From Embleya sp040605455 (GTDB taxonomy: Bacteria; Actinomycetota; Actinomycetes; Streptomycetales; Streptomycetaceae): a stretch of 64,000 nucleotides of DNA. The notes beneath the pieces are model-generated. The model ran no database searches. It was not told where the DNA came from and saw only the letters and a program-made list of their open reading frames with translations. Below are positions 55,901 to 64,000 of the stretch, piece by piece (within the stretch, counting starts at the first letter, position 1; every line of letters starts with the position of its first letter). Both the position numbers and the translations under genes were made by a program. The stretch covers positions 30,429-94,428 of the forward strand of contig NZ_JBEXCV010000014.1 of NCBI RefSeq assembly GCF_040605455.1. The letters run 5' to 3'.

Positions 55901-57554
55901 GGCCGCCGCCGCGCTGGAGGCCGCGCACACCGAGGCGAAGCGGCTGCACGCCGAGGCGACCGCGACAAGGGCCGCGGCCGACCACGACTCGAGCACGCTG
56001 CGCGAGGAGGCCGCCGCCGCGCTCGCGGAGGCGACGGCGGAGTCCGAGCGGCTGCGCGGCGAGGCCGAGACGGCCGCGCTGACCCAGCTCGAGCAGGCCG
56101 ACACCGACGCCGCGCGGATGCGCGAGGAGGCCGAGGTCGAGGCGGCCCGGCTGCGCACCCAGGGCGCCCAGGCGCTGGAGGAGGCCCGCGACGAGGCGGC
56201 CGAGCTGCGCGACCGCACCAAGGCGCGGGCCCGCGAGCTGCTGGAGAAGGCCGAGGCGCGCGGCACGGATCTGCTCGAGAGTGCGACCACCCAGGCCCGG
56301 TTGGCCAAGGAGGACGCGGCTCGCGCGGTGGCCGAGGCGCAGGCCGAGGCGGAGGCCGTACGTGCCGCGGTGGTGGGCATCGAGGACGCCGCCCGCGAGG
56401 AGTCGGACCGGCTCACCGCGCTCGCCGAACGCGACCTGGCCAAGGCCCGCGACGACGCCGAGACCACGCTGGTCCGGGCCCGCGCGGAGGCGGACGCCAC
56501 GGTCACCGCGGCCCGCAAGCACGCCGAGCGGATGAAGTCCGATTCCGACCGGGAGGCCGAGAAGACCCGAACGGCCGGACGGGAAGCGGCGAACAAGGAG
56601 CTGCGCGAGGCCGAGGAGGCCGCGACCGAACTGCGCGACCAGGCCCGCGCGGAGCTGGAGCGCGCCACCAACGAGGCCGAGGATCTGCTGATTCGGGCGA
56701 AGGGTCGGGCCACCGAGATCGTCGGCACCGCCGAGCGCAAGGCCGAACAGCGCGTCAACGAGGCGAACGAGGCGGCGAACCGGCTGATCACCGAGGCCGA
56801 GGCGGAGGACGAACGGCTGCGCGCCGAGGCGACGGCGGTGATAGAGAAGGCGCGCAAGGACTCGGACGCGATGATCAGCGAGACGCGCCGGGACACCACC
56901 GCCACCCGCGAACGCTCCGACAAGGAGGCCGAACAGGCCGTCGAACGCGCCCGCCGGCAGGCTGCGGAGGGCCTGAAGCAGGCGGGCAAGCGAGTCGACG
57001 ACCTCGTCGCCGCCGCGGAGGAACAGGTGAGCGAGGCCCGCGTGGACGCCGAGAAGATGAAGGTGGCCGCGGCGGAGGAAGCCGAGCGAATTCGTGACAA
57101 GGCCGGTTCCGAGGCGGATAGGGTACGGATTGCCGCGGTGAAGAAGGCCGAGGCGTTGCTCTCGGAGGCGGAACAGCGCCTGGCCGACGCCCAGAAGGGC
57201 GCGGACGACCTGCGGGCGAAGGTGGCCGAACAGGTGGCCGCCGCCCAGCGGGAGGCGCAGGCGGTCCGTCGCAAGACCGCCGCGGACGCCGAGAAGGTTC
57301 TCGACGAGGCGCGGAAGGAGGCGGAGCGACTGCGCACCGAGGCGCGCAAGGACGCGGACCGTCATCGTGCCGACGGACAGCGCAAACTCGACGAGTTGAA
57401 CCGCAGGCGCAAGGACATCACCGCCGAGATGTCACGCGTGCAGGGCGTGTTGGACGCGCTCGCGGCTCCCGCGGGTCTGTCCTCCGGCAAGGGCAACTCC
57501 TCGTCGGGCAAGGGCCCCGCGGCGAAGGGTGCCGGTTCGTCGTCATCCGATTGA
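52962..57554 (+). CDS. scy: Polarity-determining coiled-coil protein Scy
   Basis: This 1530-residue protein is almost wholly alpha-helical. The N-terminus (VRGYDRYQVDEHLELLDDEIKRL) is a short DivIVA-like coiled coil; then long Ala/Glu/Arg-rich heptad and longer-period coiled coil continues to about residue 1480, ending in a Ser/Gly/Lys-rich tail. In S. coelicolor Scy (about 1326 residues) scaffolds the polarisome at hyphal tips with DivIVA and FilP; filP is directly downstream, as there. Extra length comes partly from 33-residue tandem repeats at 55304-55699. The ATG at 52962 lacks a well-spaced ribosome-binding site, so a GTG at 52980 (VRGYDR) is also possible. Confidence 0.92.
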   Translation: MEWDPTVRGYDRYQVDEHLELLDDEIKRLKKERDDTVAHAEDLGYQVEVLRAKLHDLRRQLATPRFDSIGGQAEQMLRNAQLQADQVRADAERELQESRATTQRLLQEAAARSARLEADWQAEVMERRRRLDEELAQARQATETRVNENVAWAEQLRAQAEERSRQLLDNARTEAERIAAAAREQAVGTSESTRAEVESLLSRAQSDADRVIAEAKARASTAVDQSEQLRTETRTRAESLVGDARVEAARIIGEARSEAERVTGEAGARAQGASENTAKLLESAQLEIERLRAEAAGEADRRQAEAQRLLQGAEVEASEKLGKAAGDAEAYLTKARAEADKVTAEARAGAERLRAEALAEADRLRDEARTEAEALRTDTRAELDTAREETLARVDELEAGARAEIERRRQEVDRLRAEAQQLLTNAEAGAAERLETAARAADDLMAKSRSEADRAQSEARTEADELRARAQADAEAVEMRTRESSDRLANEAREYADQVRAKAAESAEELLETARAETGKLREKAVADTHRLRELTQRQQAEAVEELQRARDEAQSLRDEAARVAEQLREESTAQAAERVEAARTEAERVRTEAAENAGRSHAEAEELVAKARTEALKAATDASRAAEELMRSAEQAATELRDQAVAQAEAVRTEAERQAAELRARTEELRSRAEQSAGEAEAALDQARADAQATMERARAEAGARTQSAAVKADELIGKAREEAEKVLTDSREEADGMRSAARRDAASMREEAETEARTLREETESAALTLREESTETARTLLAGADADATRMRTEAEAAAHALREKTTETARSVLEQADAEAERMRTEAETAARTLREETTGTARSVLEQAHAEAERMRTEAEEAAHTLRTETAATVRAALDKAEKDAARVRAEGEETALGILEQADGEARTLRQEATAALAAAKSDADAARAQGETDADRARSEAQTAARALLERAERDAEQVCTDAETAARTLRQEAAAALEAAHTEAKRLHAEATATRAAADHDSSTLREEAAAALAEATAESERLRGEAETAALTQLEQADTDAARMREEAEVEAARLRTQGAQALEEARDEAAELRDRTKARARELLEKAEARGTDLLESATTQARLAKEDAARAVAEAQAEAEAVRAAVVGIEDAAREESDRLTALAERDLAKARDDAETTLVRARAEADATVTAARKHAERMKSDSDREAEKTRTAGREAANKELREAEEAATELRDQARAELERATNEAEDLLIRAKGRATEIVGTAERKAEQRVNEANEAANRLITEAEAEDERLRAEATAVIEKARKDSDAMISETRRDTTATRERSDKEAEQAVERARRQAAEGLKQAGKRVDDLVAAAEEQVSEARVDAEKMKVAAAEEAERIRDKAGSEADRVRIAAVKKAEALLSEAEQRLADAQKGADDLRAKVAEQVAAAQREAQAVRRKTAADAEKVLDEARKEAERLRTEARKDADRHRADGQRKLDELNRRRKDITAEMSRVQGVLDALAAPAGLSSGKGNSSSGKGPAAKGAGSSSSD
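55304..55699 (+). repeat. 99-bp (33-residue) tandem repeats in scy
   Basis: Four units of 99 bp start at 55304, 55403, 55502 and 55601; the second and third are the closest pair, both opening TTCGGTGCTGGAGCAGG. The 33-residue period keeps the coiled-coil phase (three 11-residue turns), so copies can be gained or lost without breaking the helix register. Confidence 0.8.
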
Positions 57555-57663
57555 GCGATGCCGGCCGGTTCTCATCCCCCGGTCAGGTCGATGCTCCGCC
57601 CGATTCGTGCCAGGATTCCACCCGTCACCTCATTCACCGCACCCGTCATACGACAGGAACCCC

Positions 57664-58605
57664 ATGAGCGACACTAACTCTCCGCACGGCTTCGACATCG
57701 TCCGCCGTGGGTACGAGCGTTCGCAGGTCGACGACCGCATCACGAAGCTCGTGTCGGACCGTGACAGCGCGCTCGCGAGGATCTCGGCGCTGGAGAAGCG
57801 GATCGAGGAACTGCACCTCGAAAGCCAGAACGCGCAGGCCCAACTCGCCGATGCCGAACCCTCCTACGCGGGTCTCGGCGCCCGGGTGGAGAAGATCCTC
57901 CGCCTTGCCGAAGAAGAGGCCAAGGACCTGCGCGAGGAGGCCCGCCGCGCCGCCGATCAGCACCGCGAGTTGGCCGAGGCCGCCGCCCAGCAGGTCCGTT
58001 CCGACGCCGAGCAGTACGGCAAGGAGCGCAAGGCCAAGGCCGAGGACGAGGGTTCGCGGATCCTCGACAAGGCCAAGGGCGACGCCGCGCAACTGCGCGG
58101 CGAGGCGGCCAAGGACGCGTCGGCCAAGCGCGAGGAGGCCGAGGCCCTCTTCGAGGAGACCCGGGCCAAGGCCGCCCAGGCCGCCGCCGACTTCGAGACC
58201 AACCTGGCCAAGCGCCGCGAGCAGTCCGAGCGCGACCTGGCGGCCCGTCAGGCCAAGGCCGAGAAGCGCCTGTCCGAGGTCGAGCACCGGGCCGAGCAAC
58301 TGCGCCTGGAGGCCGAGAAGCTGCGTACCGACGCCGAGCGTCGTTCGCGTCAGACGATCGAGACGGCGCAGCGCCAGGCCGACGACATCGTCGCCGACGC
58401 GCGGGCCAAGGCCGACCGGATCCGCTCGGAGTCCGAGCGTGAGCTGGCCGCGCTGACCCACCGTCGGGACAGCATCAACGCGCAGCTGACCAACGTGCGC
58501 GAGATGCTGGCGACCCTCACCGGCGCGGCCGTCGCCGCCGCGGGTGTGAGCATCGATGACGACGACGACAAGATGCCGGGTGTGCCGGCGCAGCAGAGCC
58601 GCTGA
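57664..58605 (+). CDS. filP: Intermediate-filament-like cytoskeletal protein FilP
   Basis: This 313-residue coiled-coil protein is close in length to S. coelicolor FilP (about 310). The N-terminus SPHGFDIVRRGYERSQVDDRITKLVSDRDSAL resembles the start of Scy; a long Ala/Glu/Lys/Arg-rich coiled coil follows to about residue 270, then ALTHRRDSINAQLTNVREMLATL and an acidic DDDDDK tail. FilP forms filaments that stiffen hyphae and interact with Scy and DivIVA. The ATG at 57664 is preceded by AGGAA. It lies 109 bp after scy and is closed by a strong terminator. Confidence 0.93.
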   Translation: MSDTNSPHGFDIVRRGYERSQVDDRITKLVSDRDSALARISALEKRIEELHLESQNAQAQLADAEPSYAGLGARVEKILRLAEEEAKDLREEARRAADQHRELAEAAAQQVRSDAEQYGKERKAKAEDEGSRILDKAKGDAAQLRGEAAKDASAKREEAEALFEETRAKAAQAAADFETNLAKRREQSERDLAARQAKAEKRLSEVEHRAEQLRLEAEKLRTDAERRSRQTIETAQRQADDIVADARAKADRIRSESERELAALTHRRDSINAQLTNVREMLATLTGAAVAAAGVSIDDDDDKMPGVPAQQSR

Positions 58606-58638
58606 CGCTCCCGGAGGGAGTTTCGGCACGGGCCGTAG

Positions 58639-58687
58639 CGGCCGGGCGGCGGACGGGTTCCACGAGGACCCGCCCGCCGCCCGGCCG
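58639..58687 (+). terminator. Terminator after filP
   Basis: A perfect 14-bp GC stem (58639-58652 with 58674-58687) is followed by CATTTTC, the best T-rich tail in the window, 33 nt past the filP stop. Confidence 0.88.
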
Positions 58688-58776
58688 CATTTTCATGACG
58701 CAGTCTCGGGGCGTCAACAGGACGCGCGGCGTGCCGAATCTTCGGACCCGAGCAGGTGAACGAGGAGCAACGGGGC

Positions 58777-60285
58777 ATGGGTCGATTGGGCAGCATCTGG
58801 CCGCGCCGCAGATCGGGTGCGCCTACCGGCAGCGGCACCGCCCCGGATGCCGGCGCGGGCACGGCGGCGGACGGGGCCGACGTACCCGCGCCGCCCGCGG
58901 ACCCGGTCGGTGTGGACCCGACGGCGCCCGGCAAGCCGGGCCCCGCGCCGGGGACTTCGGCCGATCCGGCGCCCGTGCCGGTCCCCGCCCGGGTCGGCCC
59001 GGCCGATCCCGATGGGGTGGACACGGCGCCGCGGCCGAACGTGGTCGGTGCCGCGGACGACGCCGCGAGCACGGGCACGGGCGCAGGCGCGAACGCCGAC
59101 GCGGGCACGGTCGTTCCGGCACAGGCCGACGGCAAGGCTCCGGGCTCGACCCCGGCCTCGACCCAGACCCAGACCCCGACCCAGGCCCCAGCTCCGGCCC
59201 CGGCCCCGGTCCGGCCGTGGACCGGCGTCGGCTCGCGGTTCGGCGATCCGGGTCAACCGCTGCGGCGTTCGTCGCCGTTCTACATCGGCTTCATCGGCGG
59301 ACTCGGGCTGATCACCGCGTGGTTCCTGGCCCAGGCCGTGATGGGCATCCAGCACGTCCTGATCATCATCCTGATCTCGTTCTTCCTGGCCGCGGGCCTG
59401 AACCCGTTCGTGGAACGGCTCGAGCGCCGGGGCATGGCTCGGCGCTGGGCCGTGTGCACGGTCGCCCTCGGCTTTCTGGTGGTGACCGCCGGTTTCGTCA
59501 CCGCGATCGCGCAGCCGCTGGTCGAGCAGACGTCGAGCCTGATCAACTCCATCCCCGACAGCCTCACGGAGTTGCGCAACAACACGAGGTTCCGAAAGCT
59601 CGACGAGAAGTACGACATCGTCACCCGGGCCAAGGACTGGGCCGCCGATGCCAACACCGCGCAGAACGTGGCGGGCGGCCTGTGGGGCTTCGGCAAGATG
59701 GTGCTGACCTCGCTGTTCGACACGCTCACGGTGATCGTGTTGACGCTGTACTTCCTGGGCGCGCTGCCCAGCATCAAGAACCACCTGTACAACCTGTTCC
59801 CGAGGTCGCGGCGGGCGCGGGTGCGGCTGCTCGGCGACGAGATCCTGTCCGGGATCGGCGGCTACGTGAACGGCGCGCTGATCGTGGCCACATGCGCGGG
59901 CCTGTCCTCGTTCATCTTCCTGATGATCCTGGGCAACGACTACGCGCTGCCGCTGGCCCTGGTGATCGCGTTCACCGACCTGATCCCGATGATCGGCGCC
60001 ACCGTCGGTGCCGCGGTGGTGTCGATCGTGGTCTTCTTCGACTCCCCCGGCAAGGCGCTCACGTGCGTGATCTTCTTCCTGGCCTACCAGCAGTTCGAGA
60101 ACTACCTGATCTATCCACGGGTGATGAACCGCGCGGTGAACGTGCCGCCGGCGATCACGGTGATCGCGGCGCTGGTCGGTGGCGCGCTGCTCGGCGTGAC
60201 GGGGGCATTGCTCGCGATTCCGATCGCAGCCGCCGTATTGCTCATACTGCGCGAAGTGGTCACCCCTCGTCAGGATCAAGCCTGA
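58777..60285 (+). CDS. AI-2E transporter-like (PF01594) membrane protein
   Basis: The 502-residue protein has a disordered Pro/Ala/Gly/Thr-rich cytoplasmic N-terminus of about 165 residues, then the AI-2E/UPF0118 domain with about eight helices (YIGFIGGLGLITAWFLAQAV, HVLIIILISFFLAAGLNPFVERLERRG, ALVIAFTDLIPMIGATVGAAVVSIVVFF, GALLGVTGALLAIPIAAAVLLILREVV). The family includes E. coli TqsA and archaeal or bacterial Na+/H+ antiporters, so an AI-2 substrate should not be assumed. The ATG at 58777 has GAGGAG 10 nt upstream; a GTG at 58756 is the alternative. It is monocistronic. Confidence 0.85.
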   Translation: MGRLGSIWPRRRSGAPTGSGTAPDAGAGTAADGADVPAPPADPVGVDPTAPGKPGPAPGTSADPAPVPVPARVGPADPDGVDTAPRPNVVGAADDAASTGTGAGANADAGTVVPAQADGKAPGSTPASTQTQTPTQAPAPAPAPVRPWTGVGSRFGDPGQPLRRSSPFYIGFIGGLGLITAWFLAQAVMGIQHVLIIILISFFLAAGLNPFVERLERRGMARRWAVCTVALGFLVVTAGFVTAIAQPLVEQTSSLINSIPDSLTELRNNTRFRKLDEKYDIVTRAKDWAADANTAQNVAGGLWGFGKMVLTSLFDTLTVIVLTLYFLGALPSIKNHLYNLFPRSRRARVRLLGDEILSGIGGYVNGALIVATCAGLSSFIFLMILGNDYALPLALVIAFTDLIPMIGATVGAAVVSIVVFFDSPGKALTCVIFFLAYQQFENYLIYPRVMNRAVNVPPAITVIAALVGGALLGVTGALLAIPIAAAVLLILREVVTPRQDQA

Positions 60286-60288
60286 GTT

Positions 60289-60314
60289 GTCAATCATCCT
60301 GCGGGATGATTGAC
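60289..60314 (+). terminator. Hairpin after the AI-2E-like gene
   Basis: GTCAATCATCC (60289-60299) pairs perfectly with GGATGATTGAC (60304-60314) around TGCG, starting 4 nt after the stop codon. The stem is unusually AT-rich for this genome. Confidence 0.8.
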
Positions 60315-60444
60315 GGAACTTCCCTCGAACCTGTGACCGGACCATGGCCCGCCGTGCGGCTGCCGTCGGCAGCCGCGTTTCGGGCCTAAGCTCGAATCCT
60401 CAAACAGCTCGTGGACCGAAACCATCCTGGGAGTGCGGCGACAG

Positions 60445-61545
60445 ATGATCGAAGCGAGAGGGCTCACCAAACGCTACGGAAACAAGCTGGCGGTGGATCA
60501 GCTTTCCTTCCAGGTGCGTCCGGGCTCGGTGACCGGCTTCCTCGGCCCCAACGGCGCCGGTAAATCGACCACCATGCGGATGATCCTCGGGTTGGACGCA
60601 CCAAGTGGCGGCAACGTCACGGTCAACGGCCGCCCGTACGACCATGTCCAGGCCCCGTTGCGAGAGATGGGCGCGCTGCTGGACGCCAAGGCGATGCACG
60701 GCGGCCGGACCGCGTACAACCACCTGCTGTGCCTCGCGCAGAGCAACGGCATCCCCAACCGCCGGGTGGACGAGGTGCTCGGGATGGTCGGCCTGACCCA
60801 GGTCGCCAAGAAGCGGGCGCGGGGCTTCTCGCTCGGCATGGGCCAGCGGTTGGGCATAGCGTCCGCGCTGCTGGGCGACCCCGGCATCCTGATGTTCGAC
60901 GAGCCGGTCAACGGGCTCGACCCCGAGGGCATCCTGTGGATCCGCAACCTGATGAAGCAGCTCGCTTCCGAGGGTCGCACCGTCTTCGTCTCCAGCCACC
61001 TGATGAGCGAGATGGAGGTGACCGCCGACCACCTGATCGTGATCGGTCAGGGGCGGATGATCGCCGACACCTCGATGCGCGACTTCATCGAGACGAACTC
61101 GCAGTCGTTCACGGTGGTGCGCTCGCCGCAGGTGGAGAAGCTCAACACGCTACTCCAGGGCAAGGGCGCGACGATCACCCCCGACCAGGCAGTGCCCGGC
61201 GCGTTCCGCGTGCACGAGCTGCCGCCGGCGACGATCGGTGACCTCGCCGCCGAGCACGGCATCGCGCTGCACGAGCTCTCGCCGCGCTTCGACTCGCTCG
61301 AAGAGGTCTACATGCGGATGACCCAGCACAGCGTGGAGTACCGCGCCGGGCTGCCGGGCGGCCCGCCGCCCGGATGGGGTCCGCCCGGGATGGCACCACC
61401 GCCCGGCTGGGGTCCGCCCGGGATGGCACCGCCGCCCGGCTACCCGCAGCAGGGCGCGCCCGGCGCGTGGGGAGCTCCCGCCGGGGCGCCGAGCGCCGGC
61501 GCCCCGACCCTGTCCAAGCCGCAGTCCAACGGAAGCGAGGGCTGA
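60445..61545 (+). CDS. ABC exporter ATPase
   Basis: The 366-residue ATPase has Walker A GPNGAGKST, signature FSLGMGQRLGIA and Walker B ILMFDEPVNGLDPEG, then SSHLMSEMEVTADHLIVIGQG. It is the ABCA/DrrA-like type that drives two-component exporters. The last 55 or so residues carry repeated PPGWGPPGMAPP units and a Pro/Gly/Ala tail not needed for ATPase activity. The ATG at 60445 is favoured; a GTG 12 nt upstream is possible. The permease starts 3 nt after the stop, so they form one operon. The substrate is unknown. Confidence 0.9.
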   Translation: MIEARGLTKRYGNKLAVDQLSFQVRPGSVTGFLGPNGAGKSTTMRMILGLDAPSGGNVTVNGRPYDHVQAPLREMGALLDAKAMHGGRTAYNHLLCLAQSNGIPNRRVDEVLGMVGLTQVAKKRARGFSLGMGQRLGIASALLGDPGILMFDEPVNGLDPEGILWIRNLMKQLASEGRTVFVSSHLMSEMEVTADHLIVIGQGRMIADTSMRDFIETNSQSFTVVRSPQVEKLNTLLQGKGATITPDQAVPGAFRVHELPPATIGDLAAEHGIALHELSPRFDSLEEVYMRMTQHSVEYRAGLPGGPPPGWGPPGMAPPPGWGPPGMAPPPGYPQQGAPGAWGAPAGAPSAGAPTLSKPQSNGSEG

Positions 61546-61548
61546 GCG

Positions 61549-62475
61549 ATGGCACAGAACACTCCGCCCCCCATGCCGCAGAACCAACCGCACGCGCAAC
61601 CGCACATGACGGCTCCCCCGCAGCAGGCGCTTCAGCAGCCGGGCGCGCAGTTCGCGCCGCCCGCGCAGCAGGCGCCGTACCCGCCGGTGCAACAGGTGCA
61701 GCTCGGCGGTCAGATCGGCGGCGGCAACGCGGGCTTCGGCCGGGTGCTGCTGTCCGAGTGGACCAAGATCCGCACGGTCCGCTCGACCATGTGGACGCTG
61801 GTCGTGATGGTGCTGCTGATCCTGGGTCTGGGTGTGCTGCTCGCCGGCACCGTCCACCCGGATACCGACGACGACTACGTGAGCGTCGCGCTGATCGGCG
61901 TGATCATCGCCCAACTCGCCGCCGCGACGCTGGGCGTGCTGACCATCTCCGCCGAGTACACGACGGGCATGATCCGCACCACGCTGACCGCGTACCCGCG
62001 CCGGCTCCAGGTGTTGGTCGCCAAGGGCGTGGTCTTCGCGGGCCTGATGTTCGGGGTCGGTCTGGTCACCATGGGCCTGACCGCCGTGCTCGGCAAGTCG
62101 ATACTGACCTCGCGGATCGGCGAATCCAGCGCCGACGTCGACCTGTTCCGCAGCGTCGTGGGCGGCTCGCTCTACCTGGCCGTGATCGGCCTGTTCGGGC
62201 TCGGCCTGGGCGTGTTGCTGCGGCACTCGGCGGGTGCGATCACCGCGCTGATGGGCGCGATCCTGCTGCCGATGATCATCGGCCCGTTCCTGCCGCACTC
62301 GGTCGGCGAGAAGGTCATGGAGTACTCGCCGATGTTCGCGCTCGGCAAGCTGATCGGTGGCGGTGGTGACGACAGCACCGGCCCGGGCCCGTGGCCCTCG
62401 CTGCTGTTGATCGCGGTGTACGCGGCGATCGCGCTGATCGCGGGCGGGATCCGGCTGCGTTCGCGCGACGTGTGA
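61549..62475 (+). CDS. ABC-2 type permease
   Basis: The 308-residue partner of the preceding ATPase has a cytoplasmic Gln/Pro-rich leader of about 60 residues (MAQNTPPPMPQNQPHAQ), then six transmembrane segments beginning with TMWTLVVMVLLILGLGVLLAG and ending LLLIAVYAAIALIAGGIRLRSRDV. The segment EWTKIRTVRSTMWTL and the loop ISAEYTTGMIRTTLTAYPRR are typical of ABC-2 permeases of actinobacteria. Both subunits carry low-complexity Pro-rich extensions, which may interact. It is followed by a terminator-like hairpin. Confidence 0.9.
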   Translation: MAQNTPPPMPQNQPHAQPHMTAPPQQALQQPGAQFAPPAQQAPYPPVQQVQLGGQIGGGNAGFGRVLLSEWTKIRTVRSTMWTLVVMVLLILGLGVLLAGTVHPDTDDDYVSVALIGVIIAQLAAATLGVLTISAEYTTGMIRTTLTAYPRRLQVLVAKGVVFAGLMFGVGLVTMGLTAVLGKSILTSRIGESSADVDLFRSVVGGSLYLAVIGLFGLGLGVLLRHSAGAITALMGAILLPMIIGPFLPHSVGEKVMEYSPMFALGKLIGGGGDDSTGPGPWPSLLLIAVYAAIALIAGGIRLRSRDV

Positions 62476-62553
62476 CCCGGTCGGTCCGGCGGTACGCCCG
62501 ACCGCCCATCGGGACGGTTGCCTGACCGTTCGTCAAAAACGTTGGTCCGTATA

Positions 62554-62596
62554 CCGAAAAGGTCTCGCTCGACAGTCGTCGGGCGGGGCCTTTCGG
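62554..62596 (+). terminator. Hairpin after the ABC operon
   Basis: CCGAAAAGGTCTCGC and GCGGGGCCTTTCGG (62554-62568 with 62583-62596) pair with one bulge and two mismatches, about 80 nt past the permease stop. Confidence 0.6.
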
Positions 62597-62667
62597 CTGT
62601 TATGGGGGCGACTCGCACGGCCGTCGAAGGCACATCGAAAGATGGTCCGACGATATGCTCACGTCTC

Positions 62668-64000
62668 ATGTATGGGCAGGGGGATCCAGGAACACCCAAC
62701 GCAGCGGACGCGGCACTTGTGCGCGTTCCCGCTCCCGTTCACCAGAGCCGGCGCTCGGGGGGCGGAGTGGCGGCGGGGCTCGGTTCCGCGGCGGCCGTCT
62801 TCGCGTTGGCGGGGATCGCGACCGCCGTCGTCCTGCTGGGCGATTCGGACACCGTGTGGCAGTCGGTGCTCGCCGGCACGCTGCTCACCACCGCCGTCGC
62901 GTTGTCCTCGATCGCCGCGTGGCTGCGGCACCGGGTCTCCGAGCGGAGGATCGCCCGACTGCGTGAGCTGACCGTGCGTCAGGCTGCGGAAAGCGCCCGA
63001 CTGGAGGCCGAACGCGCCCGCCTGGAGGCGGAACACGACGAGCTGTTGCGCGGACGCGCCGCGCTCGCCGACGAGGAAACCCTGATGCGCGGTCGGGTGC
63101 ACGACGTGTTCGTGAACCTGTCGATGCGCACGCTGACCCTGGTCGAGCGACAGCTGGACCTGATCGAGAAGCTCGAACACGGCGAGGACGAACCCCAGCG
63201 GCTCCAGGACCTGTTCCGGCTCGACCACCTCGCCACCCGGATGCGCCGCAACAGCGAGAACCTGCTCGTACTCGCGGACGCGGACGAGCGGCGCGGCCGG
63301 CGCCCACCGATCCCGCTGCTGGACGTGGTCCGCGCCGGTGTCTCCGAGATCGAGCGCTACGAGCGGATCGACGTCGGCCACGTGCCGCGCGCCGAGGTGC
63401 TCGGCCGCGCCGCCGACGACGTCGGCCACCTGCTCGCCGAACTCCTGGAGAACGCCGCGGCCTACTCGGCGCCCGAGTCCCGGGTGGAGATCGGCGGCTG
63501 GACGCTGGAGAACGGCGAGGTCGTGTTGTCGGTGGACGACAACGGGATCGGCGTACCGGCGGACCGGCTCACCGAGTTGAACTCGCAGATCGAACGGGAC
63601 AGCACGGAGGAGGAGGCCGCCGGCGGCGGTGGTGGCCTGGGCGTGTTCGTGGTCGGCCGACTGGCTCGCCGACACGGCATCAGGGTGCAGCTGCGCCCGC
63701 GCCCGCAGGGCGGGTTGAGCGCGGTCGTGGTGATCCCCGCGACGGCGTTCAACGGCCTGGGCCCCTCGCCCGCCGAGTTCTCCGCCGAGCGCGATCGGGA
63801 ACAGGAGCGCGAGCGGGACCGGATGGCCATTCCGGGCGTGGCCCCCGGCGCGCGGGCCATCCCGCCCGGCGCGGCCCGACTGGCGCTGCCGGTGGCTCGG
63901 CCGATCGAGGCCGAATCGAGCCCCGCCGCCGCGGTCGAGGCCGAACCGCCCGCGCGGGCCGAGTCCGCCGGGCCGCGCGGTCCGGTGGTGCCGCGCGAGG
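62668..64000 (+). CDS. Sensor-like histidine kinase/ATPase, 3' truncated
   Basis: The gene runs off the window; 444 codons are visible. After a short N-terminus two transmembrane helices follow (AAGLGSAAAVFALAGIATAVVLLG, SVLAGTLLTTAVALSSIAAWL), a coiled-coil signalling helix (RELTVRQAAESARLEAERARLEAE), a DHp-like segment (RGRVHDVFVNLSMRTLTLVERQLDLIEKLEHGEDE) and a HATPase domain with LLAELLENAAAYSAPES, VDDNGIGVP and GGLGVFVVGRLARRHG. This matches the streptomycete sensor-like ATPases that head conservons (CvnA type). The usual phospho-His environment is degenerate. The ATG at 62668 lacks a clear ribosome-binding site; an in-frame ATG at 62602 is the alternative. Confidence 0.82.
   Translation, partial: MYGQGDPGTPNAADAALVRVPAPVHQSRRSGGGVAAGLGSAAAVFALAGIATAVVLLGDSDTVWQSVLAGTLLTTAVALSSIAAWLRHRVSERRIARLRELTVRQAAESARLEAERARLEAEHDELLRGRAALADEETLMRGRVHDVFVNLSMRTLTLVERQLDLIEKLEHGEDEPQRLQDLFRLDHLATRMRRNSENLLVLADADERRGRRPPIPLLDVVRAGVSEIERYERIDVGHVPRAEVLGRAADDVGHLLAELLENAAAYSAPESRVEIGGWTLENGEVVLSVDDNGIGVPADRLTELNSQIERDSTEEEAAGGGGGLGVFVVGRLARRHGIRVQLRPRPQGGLSAVVVIPATAFNGLGPSPAEFSAERDREQERERDRMAIPGVAPGARAIPPGAARLALPVARPIEAESSPAAAVEAEPPARAESAGPRGPVVPRE

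Noticed and set aside
53456..57349. Open frame of about 1300 codons on the minus strand opposite scy
   Set aside because: It is the antisense shadow of a highly biased GC-rich coiled-coil gene; its composition (Ser/Ala/Arg) is what reversed Ala/Glu/Arg codons give, and it has no recognisable domain.
58777..60285. Autoinducer-2 exporter as a definite function
   Set aside because: The PF01594 family includes antiporters and unknowns; nothing in the sequence or context shows AI-2 transport.

Overview
The window is very GC-rich actinomycete DNA of the Streptomycetaceae type. It carries the paired polar-growth coiled-coil genes scy and filP, the GlgE-pathway alpha-glucan cluster, actinobacterial DUF3817 and DUF6230/DUF6114 families, two lipoprotein L,D-transpeptidases and a sensor-like ATPase resembling conservon CvnA proteins. 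From memory, gene order broadly mirrors the S. coelicolor SCO5393-SCO5444 neighbourhood in reverse orientation, with insertions; I could not verify this here.

Layout. 1-10300: glyA 3' end, an enoyl-CoA hydratase, an L,D-transpeptidase, a short NAD(P)-binding protein, a small secreted Asn/Ser/Gly-rich protein, glgX, a tyrosine-phosphatase-like enzyme, a Doc toxin with a 34-residue partner, and several membrane or unknown genes. 10600-16700: a NarL-type two-component system divergent from an MmpL transporter, then a second L,D-transpeptidase. 16977-27740: glgP divergent from glgE-treS-mak-glgB, whose first three genes overlap by 4 nt. Together with glgX these make, branch and break down alpha-glucan through maltose-1-phosphate.

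27920-38664 is the accessory highlight, a type VII (ESX-like) polymorphic-toxin locus. It holds a WXG100-like gene, a giant effector (WXG100-like head, Gly/Asn/Ser repeat containing a 100-N assembly gap, two papain-fold Tox-PL domains with intact catalytic residues, C-terminal WHH nuclease), a SUKH immunity gene, a second WHH nuclease fused in frame to its own SUKH domain, a stand-alone YwqJ-like deaminase, and a SUKH-3/Imm35-like double immunity protein. No type VII secretion machinery is encoded in the window.

38742-52823 is a short-chain acyl-CoA neighbourhood: DUF6114/DUF6230 envelope proteins, a thioredoxin-TPR protein, a TetR regulator, an IcmA-type acyl-CoA mutase subunit, two DUF3817 proteins, two MarR regulators, meaB, thiolase, methylmalonyl-CoA epimerase and crotonyl-CoA carboxylase/reductase. 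Five promoters here share an inverted repeat TTACC-N4-GGTAA or a near match, suggesting one regulon. Two patches of tandem intergenic repeats with a CCGGCGCTTGAGG core lie in the same region.

52962-64000: scy, filP, an AI-2E-type membrane protein, an ABC exporter pair and the 5' part of a sensor-like histidine kinase that runs off the end. Many convergent or 3' ends carry strong GC-rich hairpins, listed as terminators. No rRNA, tRNA, CRISPR array or insertion sequence was recognised.
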